NCBI GenBank assembly: GCA_012838205.1 | Contig: DUPR01000009.1 | Coordinates: 1-15,188 of the forward strand | Source: Methanobacterium sp. | Lineage (GTDB): Archaea > Methanobacteriota > Methanobacteria > Methanobacteriales > Methanobacteriaceae | DNA length: 15,188 nt | Reading direction: 5' to 3' | Part shown: positions 1-8,654 of the stretch, in pieces | Position numbering within the stretch: position 1 is the stretch's first letter | Layout: every line of letters begins with the position of its first letter | Notes under the pieces: generated by a model | Seen by the model: the letters and a program-made list of their open reading frames with translations, nothing else | What the model was told of the DNA's origin: nothing | Databases searched by the model: none | Translations under genes and position numbers: made by a program

Positions 1-10
1 AACCCTTTTT

Positions 11-979
11 TTATTTGATTTGTGTTGATCTGTAGATGTTGTATATTGTGTTTTTGAGTTTGGTTTCTTTGTTTGATAGTTGTGTGCTTCTACTATGGTT
101 TGTGCCGTTAAATTTTCTCTTTATTGTTGAAAATATGCTTTCTATATTGTTTCTGTTTATGTATATTTTCTGTCGGAATATTGCTGGGCTTTTTAGTCTG
201 TATTGTCCTTTTTTTGCTCTGTTTTTGAGAGGGATTTGGTCAAATGCTTTGAGTTCTTCATTTATACACTTTCTTATTGGTTCTGTGTCATATGCTTTGT
301 CAGCTACTATGTAATTTGGTTTATACTTTTTGATTTGTCTTAATGCAGGTTTTGCAAATTGTGTATCGTATTTCGGTCCACGTGATGTTTGATAATATAA
401 AATAAGGCGTGTTTTTACGTCTATTGTTAAGTGGTTTTTTATGTAGCTTTTTCTTTCTTTTTGCCGTATTTTTGCATAATACTTGTCTGCATAATCATTA
501 GTGAAACCAGAACCGTCTAATGCTATTATATCTGCTTTAATATCGTTTAATGATAATATTAAACGGTTAATTTCTCTAATTTGTTTTGAAGGTAGTCTTT
601 TAAAAAATTTTTGGATCGTTGTAAAGTGTGGAACCTTTTTTATTCTCAAATATTTCTTAATTAGGTCTGATACATCAATAAAATCAATTATTTCACGATA
701 TGTTGATTTTGTGTAAATTTTCATTGCTAATATTGTGAATAAAGCATGTTGTGAATATAAATGGTTTGAAAAAGCATTAGAATACTTGCTTATCGCTATT
801 TTAACATAATAATATGTTCTTTCAATGAATTCGACCAATTTATTTTCTTTTAATCCACTATTCTTGTTTGAAAATCTTTTTAAACATTGAATATTAGAAT
901 TTTTAAAATTAAAATCCAAAAGATTTAACTGCTTTGAGACCCCACAATAAACGGGGGAATAATAGATTTTGCTAATCAT
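11..979 (-). CDS. IS5-type DDE transposase, apparently intact
   Basis: The 322-residue protein has the layout of an IS5/IS4-like DDE transposase, which cuts and joins the ends of its own element. The probable catalytic residues are D155 in ALDGSG, D227 in the strand-turn motif VADKAYD, and E280 in the NNIESIFSTIKRKF helix, giving spacings of 72 and 53 residues. The N-terminal ~130 residues contain a DUF772-like region ending in HFTTIQKFFKRL. The reading frame is full length with no frameshift. There is no good ribosome binding site, but a TATA-like box about 25 bp upstream would give a leaderless or nearly leaderless mRNA. Codon use is very rich in AAA, ATA and AAC compared with the housekeeping genes here, as expected for a mobile gene. 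The distal end of the element lies outside the window. Family-level assignment is strong; the exact IS name is not known. Confidence 0.88.
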   Translation of the reverse strand: MISKIYYSPVYCGVSKQLNLLDFNFKNSNIQCLKRFSNKNSGLKENKLVEFIERTYYYVKIAISKYSNAFSNHLYSQHALFTILAMKIYTKSTYREIIDFIDVSDLIKKYLRIKKVPHFTTIQKFFKRLPSKQIREINRLILSLNDIKADIIALDGSGFTNDYADKYYAKIRQKERKSYIKNHLTIDVKTRLILYYQTSRGPKYDTQFAKPALRQIKKYKPNYIVADKAYDTEPIRKCINEELKAFDQIPLKNRAKKGQYRLKSPAIFRQKIYINRNNIESIFSTIKRKFNGTNHSRSTQLSNKETKLKNTIYNIYRSTQIK

Positions 980-1001
980 AATAATATTATTCCCCTTTCC
1001 C

Positions 1002-1010
1002 TTTATAAAT
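1002..1010 (-). promoter_or_regulatory. TATA box of the transposase gene
   Basis: On the minus strand this reads ATTTATAAA and lies about 23-31 bp upstream of the transposase ATG. With the usual archaeal distance to the start site, transcription would begin next to the start codon. This is inferred from position and sequence only. Confidence 0.45.
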
Positions 1011-1089
1011 ACTTTAGCAACCGTATTTAAAAATATGTAAGTGTAATTTCAAGTGAAAACAGGAAAAACTCAACCTAAAACTAATAAAG

Positions 1090-1142
1090 TTATTTTTATT
1101 ACCAAAAAAAATTAAAAAACCTCAATTTCAAATAAAAAAAAA
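1090..1142 (-). terminator. T-rich terminator after the polyferredoxin gene
   Basis: Read on the minus strand, several T runs follow the polyferredoxin stop, including nine T at 1142-1134 and further runs near 1118 and 1110. Archaeal RNA polymerase terminates at such T tracts without needing a hairpin. No clear hairpin is seen. Confidence 0.45.
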
Positions 1143-1186
1143 CATGGTTTCTACAAAGCCAAATTTTTAAAAAAGTAAATAAATGG

Positions 1187-2185
1187 TTATTTAGAACCAT
1201 TAACAACTAATTTGGCCATTTGTTTCTGCCATGACTTGGATTTAATGTTTTCCAGATTTATCTTATCTCTTTGAATTTTAATACAGTTTTGTGGGCAGAC
1301 ATTACTGCAAGCACCACAGAGAATGCAAAATCTCTCTTCTATGGATGATTTATTATCCACTAAGCTCACTGCATTGCAGGGGCAAACATCCATACAAGCA
1401 TGGCATGAATCACCTTTACATTCCGTGGTGTCCATTATTACCTCGCCTTCAAAGGGTTTTATGACTTTAGCTGCATCCACTGGACAGATTTCTTGGCACC
1501 ACCCACAGTTCACACATTCGTCTTCCTGCAAGATGGACCTACCTTTAATTTTTGCATCTTCAGGGTTTAATCGATAGTCTCCATAGGAACATGAACTACA
1601 AACAGCTTTTATAGCATTTACTGGACAGGCACGTTTACACACCAGACAGTAAACGCATTTATTTTCATCTACCTTGATCTCACGATCCATTTTTTCCTGT
1701 TTCATGCTTATGGCTTGTGGTGGGCACAATTCTTCACATACCCCGCAGTAAATACATTTATCTTCATCAATATTGATTTCACCAGTTACCAGTTTTGAAC
1801 GTTCAGGGAGTTCTCTTTTAATAGTTATGGCATCCTGTGGGCATGCAGTTTCGCATGCTTTACAGTATAAGCACTCATCCTCATCAATAGACGCACTGTG
1901 TTTCCAAATAGGATATTCATCAAGGTCTTTGATGTTTTTATTGTTGATCTCAAATTCAAGAGCTCCAAAAGGACAAGCTGAAGCACATAAACCGCACAAA
2001 ACACAATTTTTACCATTTACATTTAGATAATCCATGTCAACTAAACCTCTTGCTATTGGTAGCACTGGACCTAATTTTAGTGATTCTGTTGGGCAGATTT
2101 CTGTACATATTCCACAGCCGACACATTTATTCCTGATGTAATCCAGAGAACGTTTTTCGTTCCCGTTTCTTTCTACTGTGCTCAT
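1187..2185 (-). CDS. fwdF: Eight-cluster polyferredoxin, FwdF/FmdF family
   Basis: This 332-residue cytoplasmic protein should hold eight [4Fe-4S] clusters in four ferredoxin-like double domains. Seven sites are canonical CX2CX2CX3CP motifs, beginning at C21, C61, C105, C144, C177, C224 and C287. The eighth, C256-C261-C264-C268, is spaced CX4CX2CX3C. An additional CSSC lies at residues 196-199. The N-terminal part (cluster, [10 protein letters not shown], cluster, DEYPIW) resembles FwdF, the polyferredoxin subunit of formylmethanofuran dehydrogenase, which wires electrons into the first CO2-reducing step of methanogenesis. It follows the small ferredoxin gene by 36 bp and probably shares its promoter. 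A GGGAATGGT stretch precedes the ATG. No other fwd/fmd subunit gene is visible; a T-rich terminator and an insertion sequence come next. It could instead be a paralogous polyferredoxin serving another enzyme. Family call is firm, exact role less so. Confidence 0.8.
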   Translation of the reverse strand: MSTVERNGNEKRSLDYIRNKCVGCGICTEICPTESLKLGPVLPIARGLVDMDYLNVNGKNCVLCGLCASACPFGALEFEINNKNIKDLDEYPIWKHSASIDEDECLYCKACETACPQDAITIKRELPERSKLVTGEINIDEDKCIYCGVCEELCPPQAISMKQEKMDREIKVDENKCVYCLVCKRACPVNAIKAVCSSCSYGDYRLNPEDAKIKGRSILQEDECVNCGWCQEICPVDAAKVIKPFEGEVIMDTTECKGDSCHACMDVCPCNAVSLVDNKSSIEERFCILCGACSNVCPQNCIKIQRDKINLENIKSKSWQKQMAKLVVNGSK

Positions 2186-2221
2186 TATACCATTCCCTAC
2201 ACCATTATTCTAATTTAAAAG

Positions 2222-2413
2222 TTAAGCTTTAGATATGGCTTGATTTGGACAATTCGTGATACATAAATCGCAGTCATCACATTTTTCCATGTATAAAACT
2301 AATTCCCCGTCTTCTTCTACTAATGCACCCTGTTCGCATAGTTTGATACACAGTCCTTCTCCGGGGCAGTCATTGATTTTTCCACACTTTTCTAAGTCTA
2401 TTACTACTGGCAT
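2222..2413 (-). CDS. Small ferredoxin with one atypical and one canonical cluster site
   Basis: The 63-residue protein is a bacterial-type ferredoxin. The second site, C45-C48-C51-C55 followed by Pro, is a standard [4Fe-4S] motif. The first has four cysteines (C10, C16, C22, C26) spaced CX5CX5CX3C, so its cluster may be unusual in geometry or potential. I start the gene at the ATG at 2413, because GGTGAT at 2424-2419 is well placed before it; an in-frame GTG three codons upstream (2422) overlaps that ribosome binding site and is less likely. It is the first gene of an operon with the FwdF-like polyferredoxin and probably supplies or accepts electrons for it, by inference from the gene order. 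It does not look like a classical FwdG. Confidence 0.8.
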   Translation of the reverse strand: MPVVIDLEKCGKINDCPGEGLCIKLCEQGALVEEDGELVLYMEKCDDCDLCITNCPNQAISKA

Positions 2414-2451
2414 GATTATCACCGAACTAATGAGTTGATGATATACATATA

Positions 2452-2475
2452 CGATATGGGCATATAAACATATCG
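2452..2475 (-). promoter_or_regulatory. Palindromic operator enclosing the TATA box of the ferredoxin operon
   Basis: CGATATG (2452-2458) and CATATCG (2469-2475) form a perfect 7-bp inverted repeat with a 10-bp spacer. The spacer contains, on the minus strand, the TATA-like TTTATATG (2468-2461), about 48 bp before the ferredoxin ATG. A dimeric repressor bound here would block TBP. The repeat and the box are seen; the regulatory role is inferred. Confidence 0.5.
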
Positions 2476-2532
2476 AATTTCAAAAAAATTATTGTTCTGG
2501 AAACATGTTGTTTTAAAATTCAAAATAATATT

Positions 2533-2695
2533 TTTAAGGTCTTAGATTTTTCGCGTTTCGAAAAGTTTGTAGGGTTGTTTTAGAGTTGTAATTTCTTTTT
2601 ATGATTAATCTGCTAAAAAAACAATAATATGATGGTTTTTTCAACTAATTTGTTGTATATTTACGTAGATAAAAAGAAAAATCTGAGACCTTAAA
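2533..2695. repeat. MITE-like unit with 20-bp terminal inverted repeats
   Basis: The arm at 2533-2552 (TTTAAGGTCTTAG followed by ATTTTTC) matches the reverse complement of 2676-2695 at 19 of 20 positions. The 163-bp unit has no coding potential that I can see. A TA dinucleotide at 2529-2530 and another at 2696-2697 could be a target duplication if the left end is two bases longer than the right. This is the layout of a miniature inverted-repeat element, possibly mobilised by an IS630/mariner-type enzyme, though a long-stem RNA is also conceivable. The whole gene-free stretch 2423-2799 otherwise holds the ferredoxin promoter and AT-rich DNA. Confidence 0.5.
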
Positions 2696-2799
2696 TATAC
2701 TGCTCAATTTATTTTTCGAAATGCAAATAATATCTTATTAAAATAAGGGGAATCGATTAATAATAATTAAAATATTAGAAAAAAGGAAGATTAAAAAAG

Positions 2800-3009
2800 T
2801 TATTCTTTTCCAATCATGACTTCTGTAGATTTTATAATTGCTTTAACTACATCTCCCTCTTTAATATCCAATTCATTAACAGATTCTTGGGTTATTATGG
2901 CTGTAATCATGTTAGGATCTTCTATTCTTATTTTTACACTGGCCATTACTTTTCCCACTGTAACTCCCTCTACTTTCCCGTTAAGCATGTTTCGTGCACT
3001 CATTTTCAT
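2800..3009 (-). CDS. mop: Molbindin, molybdenum-pterin binding protein (TOBE/Mop domain)
   Basis: The 69-residue protein is a single Mop/TOBE domain, the length of classical molbindins. Recognisable features are SARNMLNGKVEGVTVGKVMASVKI near the N-terminus (residues 4-27) and the ESVNELDIKEGDVVKAIIKSTEVMIGKE tail. Molbindins form hexamers that store or buffer molybdate or tungstate in the cytoplasm. The frame is open much further upstream, but GGAGGA at 3023-3018 lies 8 bases before the ATG at 3009 and fixes the start there. The neighbouring FwdF-type gene fits, because formylmethanofuran dehydrogenase uses a molybdenum or tungsten pterin. It is divergent from the TrmO-like gene. No permease or ABC transporter gene for molybdate is in the window. 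Confidence 0.9.
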   Translation of the reverse strand: MKMSARNMLNGKVEGVTVGKVMASVKIRIEDPNMITAIITQESVNELDIKEGDVVKAIIKSTEVMIGKE

Positions 3010-3042
3010 AGTTTGTATCCTCCAATAAAACTTTTGATTACA

Positions 3043-3051
3043 TTTATATAA
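3043..3051 (+). promoter_or_regulatory. TATA box between mop and trmO
   Basis: TTTATATAA lies about 60 bp upstream of the trmO ATG and could place a start site near 3072. The same bases read TATATAAA on the other strand and might also serve mop, though the distance to the mop ribosome binding site is short. Confidence 0.4.
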
Positions 3052-3110
3052 TTGATGGCAAAAATAGATTTTCATTAACATTCTTGCATTTCGATCAAAC
3101 TGGTGATAAG

Positions 3111-3602
3111 ATGAAAACAGTAGAATACAAGCCCATAGGAACAATACACTCACCTCACAAGGATCTTCAGGGAATGCCCATCCAACCCGTAGGTGCAAAA
3201 GGAGTTAAAGGACAAATTGAACTTGAAAACGAGTATTTGGAAGGTTTAAAAGATTTGGAAGGTTTTTCACACATAATATTGATATACCATCTTCACATGT
3301 GCAATGGGCATTCTCTTAGAGTAAAACCCTTTTTAGACAATGTAAAACGTGGAATTTTTGCAACAAGGGCTCCAAAAAGACCTAATCCCATTGGCATGTC
3401 AGTAGTTTGTTTGGAAAAAGTTGAAGGAAACATTATCCATATATCTAATGTAGATGTTCTTGATGGAACTCCTCTTCTTGATATAAAACCATACATTCCA
3501 CATTTTGATACTTGTGAAGATGAAGATGTGTGTGTGGGTTGGTTTGATGATAAAAAACAGGAAGTCAAGGAAAAAAAGTCCGACACACGTTTTATAGATT
3601 AG
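3111..3602 (+). CDS. trmO: TrmO/TsaA-like tRNA (t6A37) N6-methyltransferase
   Basis: The 163-residue protein belongs to the TsaA/UPF0066 (TrmO) family, whose characterised bacterial member methylates N6-threonylcarbamoyladenosine at position 37 of tRNA-Thr using S-adenosylmethionine. It starts with YKPIGTIHSPH, typical of the family, and carries GFSHIILIYHLH, the signature TRAPKRPNPIGMS and DVLDGTPLLDIKPYIP, all in the expected order of the beta-barrel fold. The ATG at 3111 is preceded by GGTGAT at close spacing; an in-frame TTG at 3084 has no such signal. The C-terminal ~20 residues are charged and non-conserved. In archaea the family can act on other substrates, so the exact tRNA target is inferred. 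Confidence 0.85.
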   Translation: MKTVEYKPIGTIHSPHKDLQGMPIQPVGAKGVKGQIELENEYLEGLKDLEGFSHIILIYHLHMCNGHSLRVKPFLDNVKRGIFATRAPKRPNPIGMSVVCLEKVEGNIIHISNVDVLDGTPLLDIKPYIPHFDTCEDEDVCVGWFDDKKQEVKEKKSDTRFID

Positions 3603-3658
3603 ATTTCTTATTCGATAGGATTTCACATCTTATTTTTCAATCTGCTTTAAGGGGTTAC

Positions 3659-3667
3659 TTTTTTTTT
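3659..3667 (+). terminator. T-run terminator after trmO
   Basis: Nine consecutive T follow the GC-containing stretch AAGGGGTTAC about 55 bp after the trmO stop. This fits archaeal T-tract termination. The remaining sequence to 3821 is AT-rich spacer between convergent genes. Confidence 0.45.
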
Positions 3668-3821
3668 GATGATGAAATTTCGAGAAAAATCTATTTATTA
3701 TTCTTTTTTACAAATTTTAAGATGATTTCATTAAAAACAAAATGAATGGCAATATTTACCATTATCTTTGTAAAATTGGTTGTGTCAAGTTTTAATTAAA
3801 AATAATAGATTTACTTTTTAC

Positions 3822-5531
<1,710 letters not shown>

Positions 5532-5649
5532 AATTTAATAATTTTTTTAGAAGTATAACTTTCATTTAAATCATTATAATAAATATTAGTTCGCATTGTT
5601 GGTATTATTTATTTAATTGTATGGTTGAATTAGGATAAAATAGTAATTG

Positions 5650-5682
5650 TGCAGTAAAAGAAAAATAAAAGAAAAAGACGGA
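5650..5682 (-). terminator. T-rich terminator after glnA
   Basis: On the minus strand, just past the glnA stop, runs of T (CTTTTTCTTTTATTTTTCTT) occur with no strong hairpin. They suggest partial or complete termination between glnA and nrpR. Confidence 0.35.
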
Positions 5683-5685
5683 GTT

Positions 5686-7014
5686 TTAAATCTGAAGGTA
5701 CTTCTCGACTTCATACTGGAATACTTGTATCCGGTATTCATCCCATTCTTTCCTTTTTAAGGCATAAAACTCGTTGTACACATGGTCACCAAGGGATGTT
5801 TTAATCACTTCGTCATCCTCCAAGGCATGGTATGCTTCCCAAAGGCTTGATGGAAGTGTTTCAATACCCATTGATTTCAGTTCTTCAGGGCTTAATTTAT
5901 ATACATCTAATTCAGTTGGCTTTCCTGGATCGATTTTGTTCTTAATACCATCCATACCTGCTTCAAGCATAGCAGCAAATGCTAAGTATGGGTTACATGA
6001 GGGGTCAGGGCTTCTGAACTCCACTCGCGTACCGTTACCACGAGACGCAGGAATTCGGACCAGGGTTGATCTGTTCCTAAATCCATAGGTGATGTAAACT
6101 GGGGCTTCATATCCCGGTACCAATCGTTTGTATGAGTTAACACTTGGAGCTACAATAGCGGATAATGCTTTTGAATGTTTTAGTAAACCTCCAGTGAAAT
6201 GTAATGCTTCTTCTGATAATTGAGTTTCGGTGTCAGTGTCAAAAAAAATGTTTTCTCCATTTTTAAACAAGCTCTGGTGGCAGTGCATACCGCTACCGTT
6301 AACACCGAAGAAAGGCTTCGGCATGAAAGTGACCATTGAGCCTAATTTGTCTGCTATGGCTTTAATTGCTTGTTTGAATGTAATGAATGCATCTGCAGTT
6401 TTCAGGGCATGGTCGAATTTGAAGTCTATTTCGTGTTGTCCAGGCCCTACTTCATGATGGCTTACTTCTACGTCGAAGTTTAACTCTTCCAATCCTAAAA
6501 CTAATTCTCTTCTCATGTCAGTTCCTTGGTCTACAGGTTCCACATCGAAGTAAACGCCCTCATCATGTGGGTAAACATTTCCATCTTCATCTACGTCAAC
6601 AATGAAAAATTCTGGCTCTGGACCAACATTGTATTCGTAACCCATTTTTTCAGCTTTGGCCAAGGTTTTTTTCAGTATATATCTGGGATCTCCTTCAAAA
6701 GGTGTTCCATCAGGCCAATAAATATCACAAATGAACCGGCACACTCCTTTTTCTTCAGGTCTCCAGGGAAGTGTGGAAAATGTGTCAGGGTCTGGTTTTA
6801 TTACTAAATCACTATCGTTAATGTCTACAAATCCATCGACTGAGGAACCATCAAATAAAATTCCGTCTTTTATGATAGCTTCTATGTCGGTTGGTTTTAC
6901 TAAGGGAATAGCCATGTTTTTAGGAGTCCCATGTATATCTACGAATTGTAGTCTAACGAATTTAATACCACATTTTTCTATATCTTCAAGTAATTTTCCA
7001 ATTTTGTCTTGCAA
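5686..7014 (-). CDS. glnA: Glutamine synthetase type I
   Basis: The enzyme makes glutamine from glutamate, ammonia and ATP and is the main entry point for ammonium at low nitrogen. The 442-residue length fits the GSI-alpha group. Visible signatures are DGSSVDGF (55-62), the metal/ATP region GPEPEFF (131-137), [13 protein letters not shown] (186-198), [17 protein letters not shown] (233-249), RLVPGYEAP (297-305) and [12 protein letters not shown] (332-343). The start codon is TTG at 7014, supported by GGAGTT five bases upstream (7025-7020) and by the family-typical beginning [16 protein letters not shown]; no ATG fits better. Upstream are a TATA box and a perfect NrpR operator, so expression should rise when nitrogen is limiting. 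nrpR follows on the same strand. Confidence 0.97.
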   Translation of the reverse strand: MQDKIGKLLEDIEKCGIKFVRLQFVDIHGTPKNMAIPLVKPTDIEAIIKDGILFDGSSVDGFVDINDSDLVIKPDPDTFSTLPWRPEEKGVCRFICDIYWPDGTPFEGDPRYILKKTLAKAEKMGYEYNVGPEPEFFIVDVDEDGNVYPHDEGVYFDVEPVDQGTDMRRELVLGLEELNFDVEVSHHEVGPGQHEIDFKFDHALKTADAFITFKQAIKAIADKLGSMVTFMPKPFFGVNGSGMHCHQSLFKNGENIFFDTDTETQLSEEALHFTGGLLKHSKALSAIVAPSVNSYKRLVPGYEAPVYITYGFRNRSTLVRIPASRGNGTRVEFRSPDPSCNPYLAFAAMLEAGMDGIKNKIDPGKPTELDVYKLSPEELKSMGIETLPSSLWEAYHALEDDEVIKTSLGDHVYNEFYALKRKEWDEYRIQVFQYEVEKYLQI

Positions 7015-7037
7015 TTTGTAACTCCTTTATTTTAACC

Positions 7038-7051
7038 GGAAGTATGTTTCC
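7038..7051 (-). promoter_or_regulatory. NrpR operator GGAA-N6-TTCC in the glnA promoter
   Basis: The plus strand reads GGAAGTATGTTTCC, an exact match to the GGAA-N6-TTCC consensus known for NrpR in Methanococcus. It lies 9 bp downstream of the TATA box and over the expected transcription start, where bound NrpR would block RNA polymerase. nrpR itself is the next gene downstream of glnA. Confidence 0.88.
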
Positions 7052-7060
7052 TTTTGCTGG

Positions 7061-7070
7061 TATTTAAATA
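7061..7070 (-). promoter_or_regulatory. TATA box of glnA
   Basis: TATTTAAATA (palindromic, read on the minus strand), about 47 bp before the TTG start. The expected transcription start near 7040 leaves room for the GGAGTT ribosome binding site and falls inside the NrpR operator. Confidence 0.6.
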
Positions 7071-7190
7071 TTTGTGGTATTTTTAAATTGGGTTAATAGA
7101 TGAATTTTAAATAACAACAATGCTTCATCAGTGGAAAAAAAAACAAATATGAATTAAGTAATTATAAATAAAACTTTTGTTGATGGTTTT

Positions 7191-7586
7191 TTATCCTTTA
7201 GTGCCATTTATGAATCTTAATTTTACCATAGTAATTTTTTCAGCAGGGGGTGTTGCTAACCATACTTCGTAAGTAGCGTAATCATATCCAGAAACCTCAG
7301 GGATCATTATTTTAGTTTCAGAGATTGCTTCATTTTTATTATTATACCCTGTTACAGTCATGTTAACAAACCGATATTTTTGTTCCACCTTGTTTTCGAC
7401 TAATCCAGTTACATGATATGAATTATTATTCGATTCTGCTATGTTAACCGTAAATTGGATAATATCCTCTGTTTTTTCATTTTTTTGATTAATCAGATTT
7501 CCTTTATCAAATGTGCATCCACTGGCCATTAATATTAAAAATATTACTACAAATCCAATTAAAACGGTTGTTTTGGATTGATTCAT
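7191..7586 (-). CDS. Small predicted lipoprotein with an FxLYD-like beta domain
   Basis: The 131-residue protein starts with a short basic stretch, a hydrophobic segment (about residues 7-21) and MASGC with Cys24, a plausible lipobox, so it is probably exported and held at the outer face of the membrane. The region YHVTGLVENKVEQKYRFVNM through to KLRFING (about 57-128) has the alternating pattern of a single Ig-like sandwich and resembles FxLYD domains (a conserved turn after VENK, then TVTGYNNKNE). Function is unknown. GGTG lies a suitable distance before the ATG. It sits between glnA and the E1-like gene, all on the minus strand, but with spacers of 55 bp and more, so operon membership is not evident. 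Confidence 0.75.
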   Translation of the reverse strand: MNQSKTTVLIGFVVIFLILMASGCTFDKGNLINQKNEKTEDIIQFTVNIAESNNNSYHVTGLVENKVEQKYRFVNMTVTGYNNKNEAISETKIMIPEVSGYDYATYEVWLATPPAEKITMVKLRFINGTKG

Positions 7587-7641
7587 TAATACACCATCAA
7601 AACACTATATTTTAGATAATATTTAATTTTTAATTGAAAAT

Positions 7642-8394
7642 TTAAAATCTCACCACTGTAAATGCTTCTTCTTTCAATAAGTCAAACATCAATACATTAG
7701 GTGCCATCAAGGAAGTTCCTTTGTTTGTTATAATTTTAACAGCTTCAAAAGCTTGAATGCACCCTACAATGTTAGGAACTGGTCCAATTACTGGAGGAAC
7801 TTCTTTGTTCAAATTATTAATTCTAGAAATAATTTCATCAGTTAATTTTTTTCCCTGTGAAGGTAATTGAAACAATTCCTCATAGGAAGGTGTTGTATTG
7901 TTGAACACTGTCACTTGTCCCATGGTACCATGAATTGCTCCATGAATAAAAGGAAGTTCTAATTCCCTGGAACATCTACTAACTATAATACGAGTGAAAA
8001 GGTTATCTAAGCCATCTACAACAACATGGCTTTCATTTAACATTTCGTATACATTTTCATCTGTCAATTCTTCGTTAATCTGCTCAATTTTCAGTGAAGG
8101 GTTGATTGTTCTAAGTTCTTCCAAGGTTACTTCAGTTTTTGGTCTTCCGATGTTGTTTATTTTACTCATGAGCTGCCGGTTGATATTGGAGATTTCAAAA
8201 ACATCTTTGTCAACTATACGGAGCTCTCCAACTCCCATTCTAGTTAACATTTCCAAAGTGGCGCCACCAATACCTCCACATCCTATAACAGTTATTTTAG
8301 ACTTTTTAAGTTTCAATTGTTCGTTTTTATCTAGAATTCCAGTTTGTCTTTCAATCATTTTCCAGTAATCTGTTTTTTCCTGTTTTTTAGGCAT
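7642..8394 (-). CDS. E1-like ThiF/MoeB/HesA family adenylyltransferase
   Basis: Members adenylate the C-terminal Gly-Gly of a ubiquitin-like sulfur carrier (MoaD, ThiS or SAMP) with ATP. In this 250-residue protein the nucleotide-binding GCGGIGGA (38-45), the acidic VDKDVFEISNINRQ (61-74, with the conserved Arg73) and the later VVDGLDNLFTR and HGAIHGTMGQVTVF segments are all present, as is the C-terminal GCIQAFEAVKII helix. The two CXXC pairs that bind structural zinc in MoeB and ThiF are missing: the first is replaced by SYEELFQLPSQG and the second by the GPVPNIVGC region. The only Cys near the active-site end is in VGC. GGTG five bases before the ATG supports the start. No ubiquitin-like partner gene is in the window; thiC is 2.2 kb away in another transcription unit. 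The exact substrate is unknown. Confidence 0.85.
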   Translation of the reverse strand: MPKKQEKTDYWKMIERQTGILDKNEQLKLKKSKITVIGCGGIGGATLEMLTRMGVGELRIVDKDVFEISNINRQLMSKINNIGRPKTEVTLEELRTINPSLKIEQINEELTDENVYEMLNESHVVVDGLDNLFTRIIVSRCSRELELPFIHGAIHGTMGQVTVFNNTTPSYEELFQLPSQGKKLTDEIISRINNLNKEVPPVIGPVPNIVGCIQAFEAVKIITNKGTSLMAPNVLMFDLLKEEAFTVVRF

Positions 8395-8464
8395 ATGGGC
8401 ACCAAATAATTCATTAGTTTATTTTTAATAATTGTCCTTTTCTTGCATCTTTTAAAATATAACA

Positions 8465-8478
8465 TTTCCAAGTGGAAA
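8465..8478 (-). promoter_or_regulatory. Short palindrome beside the TATA box of the E1-like gene
   Basis: TTTCCA-AG-TGGAAA is a perfect 6-bp inverted repeat with a 2-bp spacer. It adjoins ATATTTTAAA (8460-8451, minus), the likely TATA box of the E1-like gene. It is the reverse arrangement of an NrpR site and does not match that consensus. A regulatory role is only suggested by position. Confidence 0.35.
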
Positions 8479-8613
8479 CAAATAATATTATCAGATAATT
8501 ATTATACTCTCTTCGAAAATATCGAAATTTGATATAAATTAACTGAATTCAAATATAATTTTGAGAATTACAGTGAAGTTCATTGAAATATTTAATCTTA
8601 TGGTAAGTGGCAG

Positions 8614-8620
8614 TATATAA
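8614..8620 (+). promoter_or_regulatory. TATA box of the DUF2769 gene
   Basis: TATATAA lies 35-41 bp before the ATG at 8655, placing the start site near 8640 just ahead of the GGGG ribosome binding site. Position and sequence agree with an archaeal promoter. Confidence 0.5.
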
Positions 8621-8654
8621 TTTTACTATTGAACAAAGATATGGGGTTTTTTTA

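Noticed and set aside
36..314. Plus-strand hydrophobic ORF of 92 codons opposite the transposase
   Set aside because: It is the antisense of a well-supported transposase gene with intact DDE motifs and has no ribosome binding site.
5..1143. TTTTTTTATTTGA near 5-17 and TCAAATAAAAAAA at about 1131-1143 as terminal inverted repeats of the insertion sequence
   Set aside because: The left copy overlaps the transposase stop codon and both are low-complexity A/T tracts, so the match is probably chance; the true ends are not visible.
2800..3198. A longer 132-residue version of the mop protein
   Set aside because: The extension runs into the divergent trmO gene, has no family similarity, and a strong GGAGGA ribosome binding site marks the internal ATG at 3009.
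3670..3735. C/D-box small RNA suggested by GATGATGA after trmO
   Set aside because: A C box is present but no CTGA D box follows at a suitable distance.
5552..5567. AGAAGTATAACTTTC before nrpR as an NrpR operator
   Set aside because: It resembles the glnA site by eye, but lacks GGAA and TTCC half-sites and the spacing is wrong.
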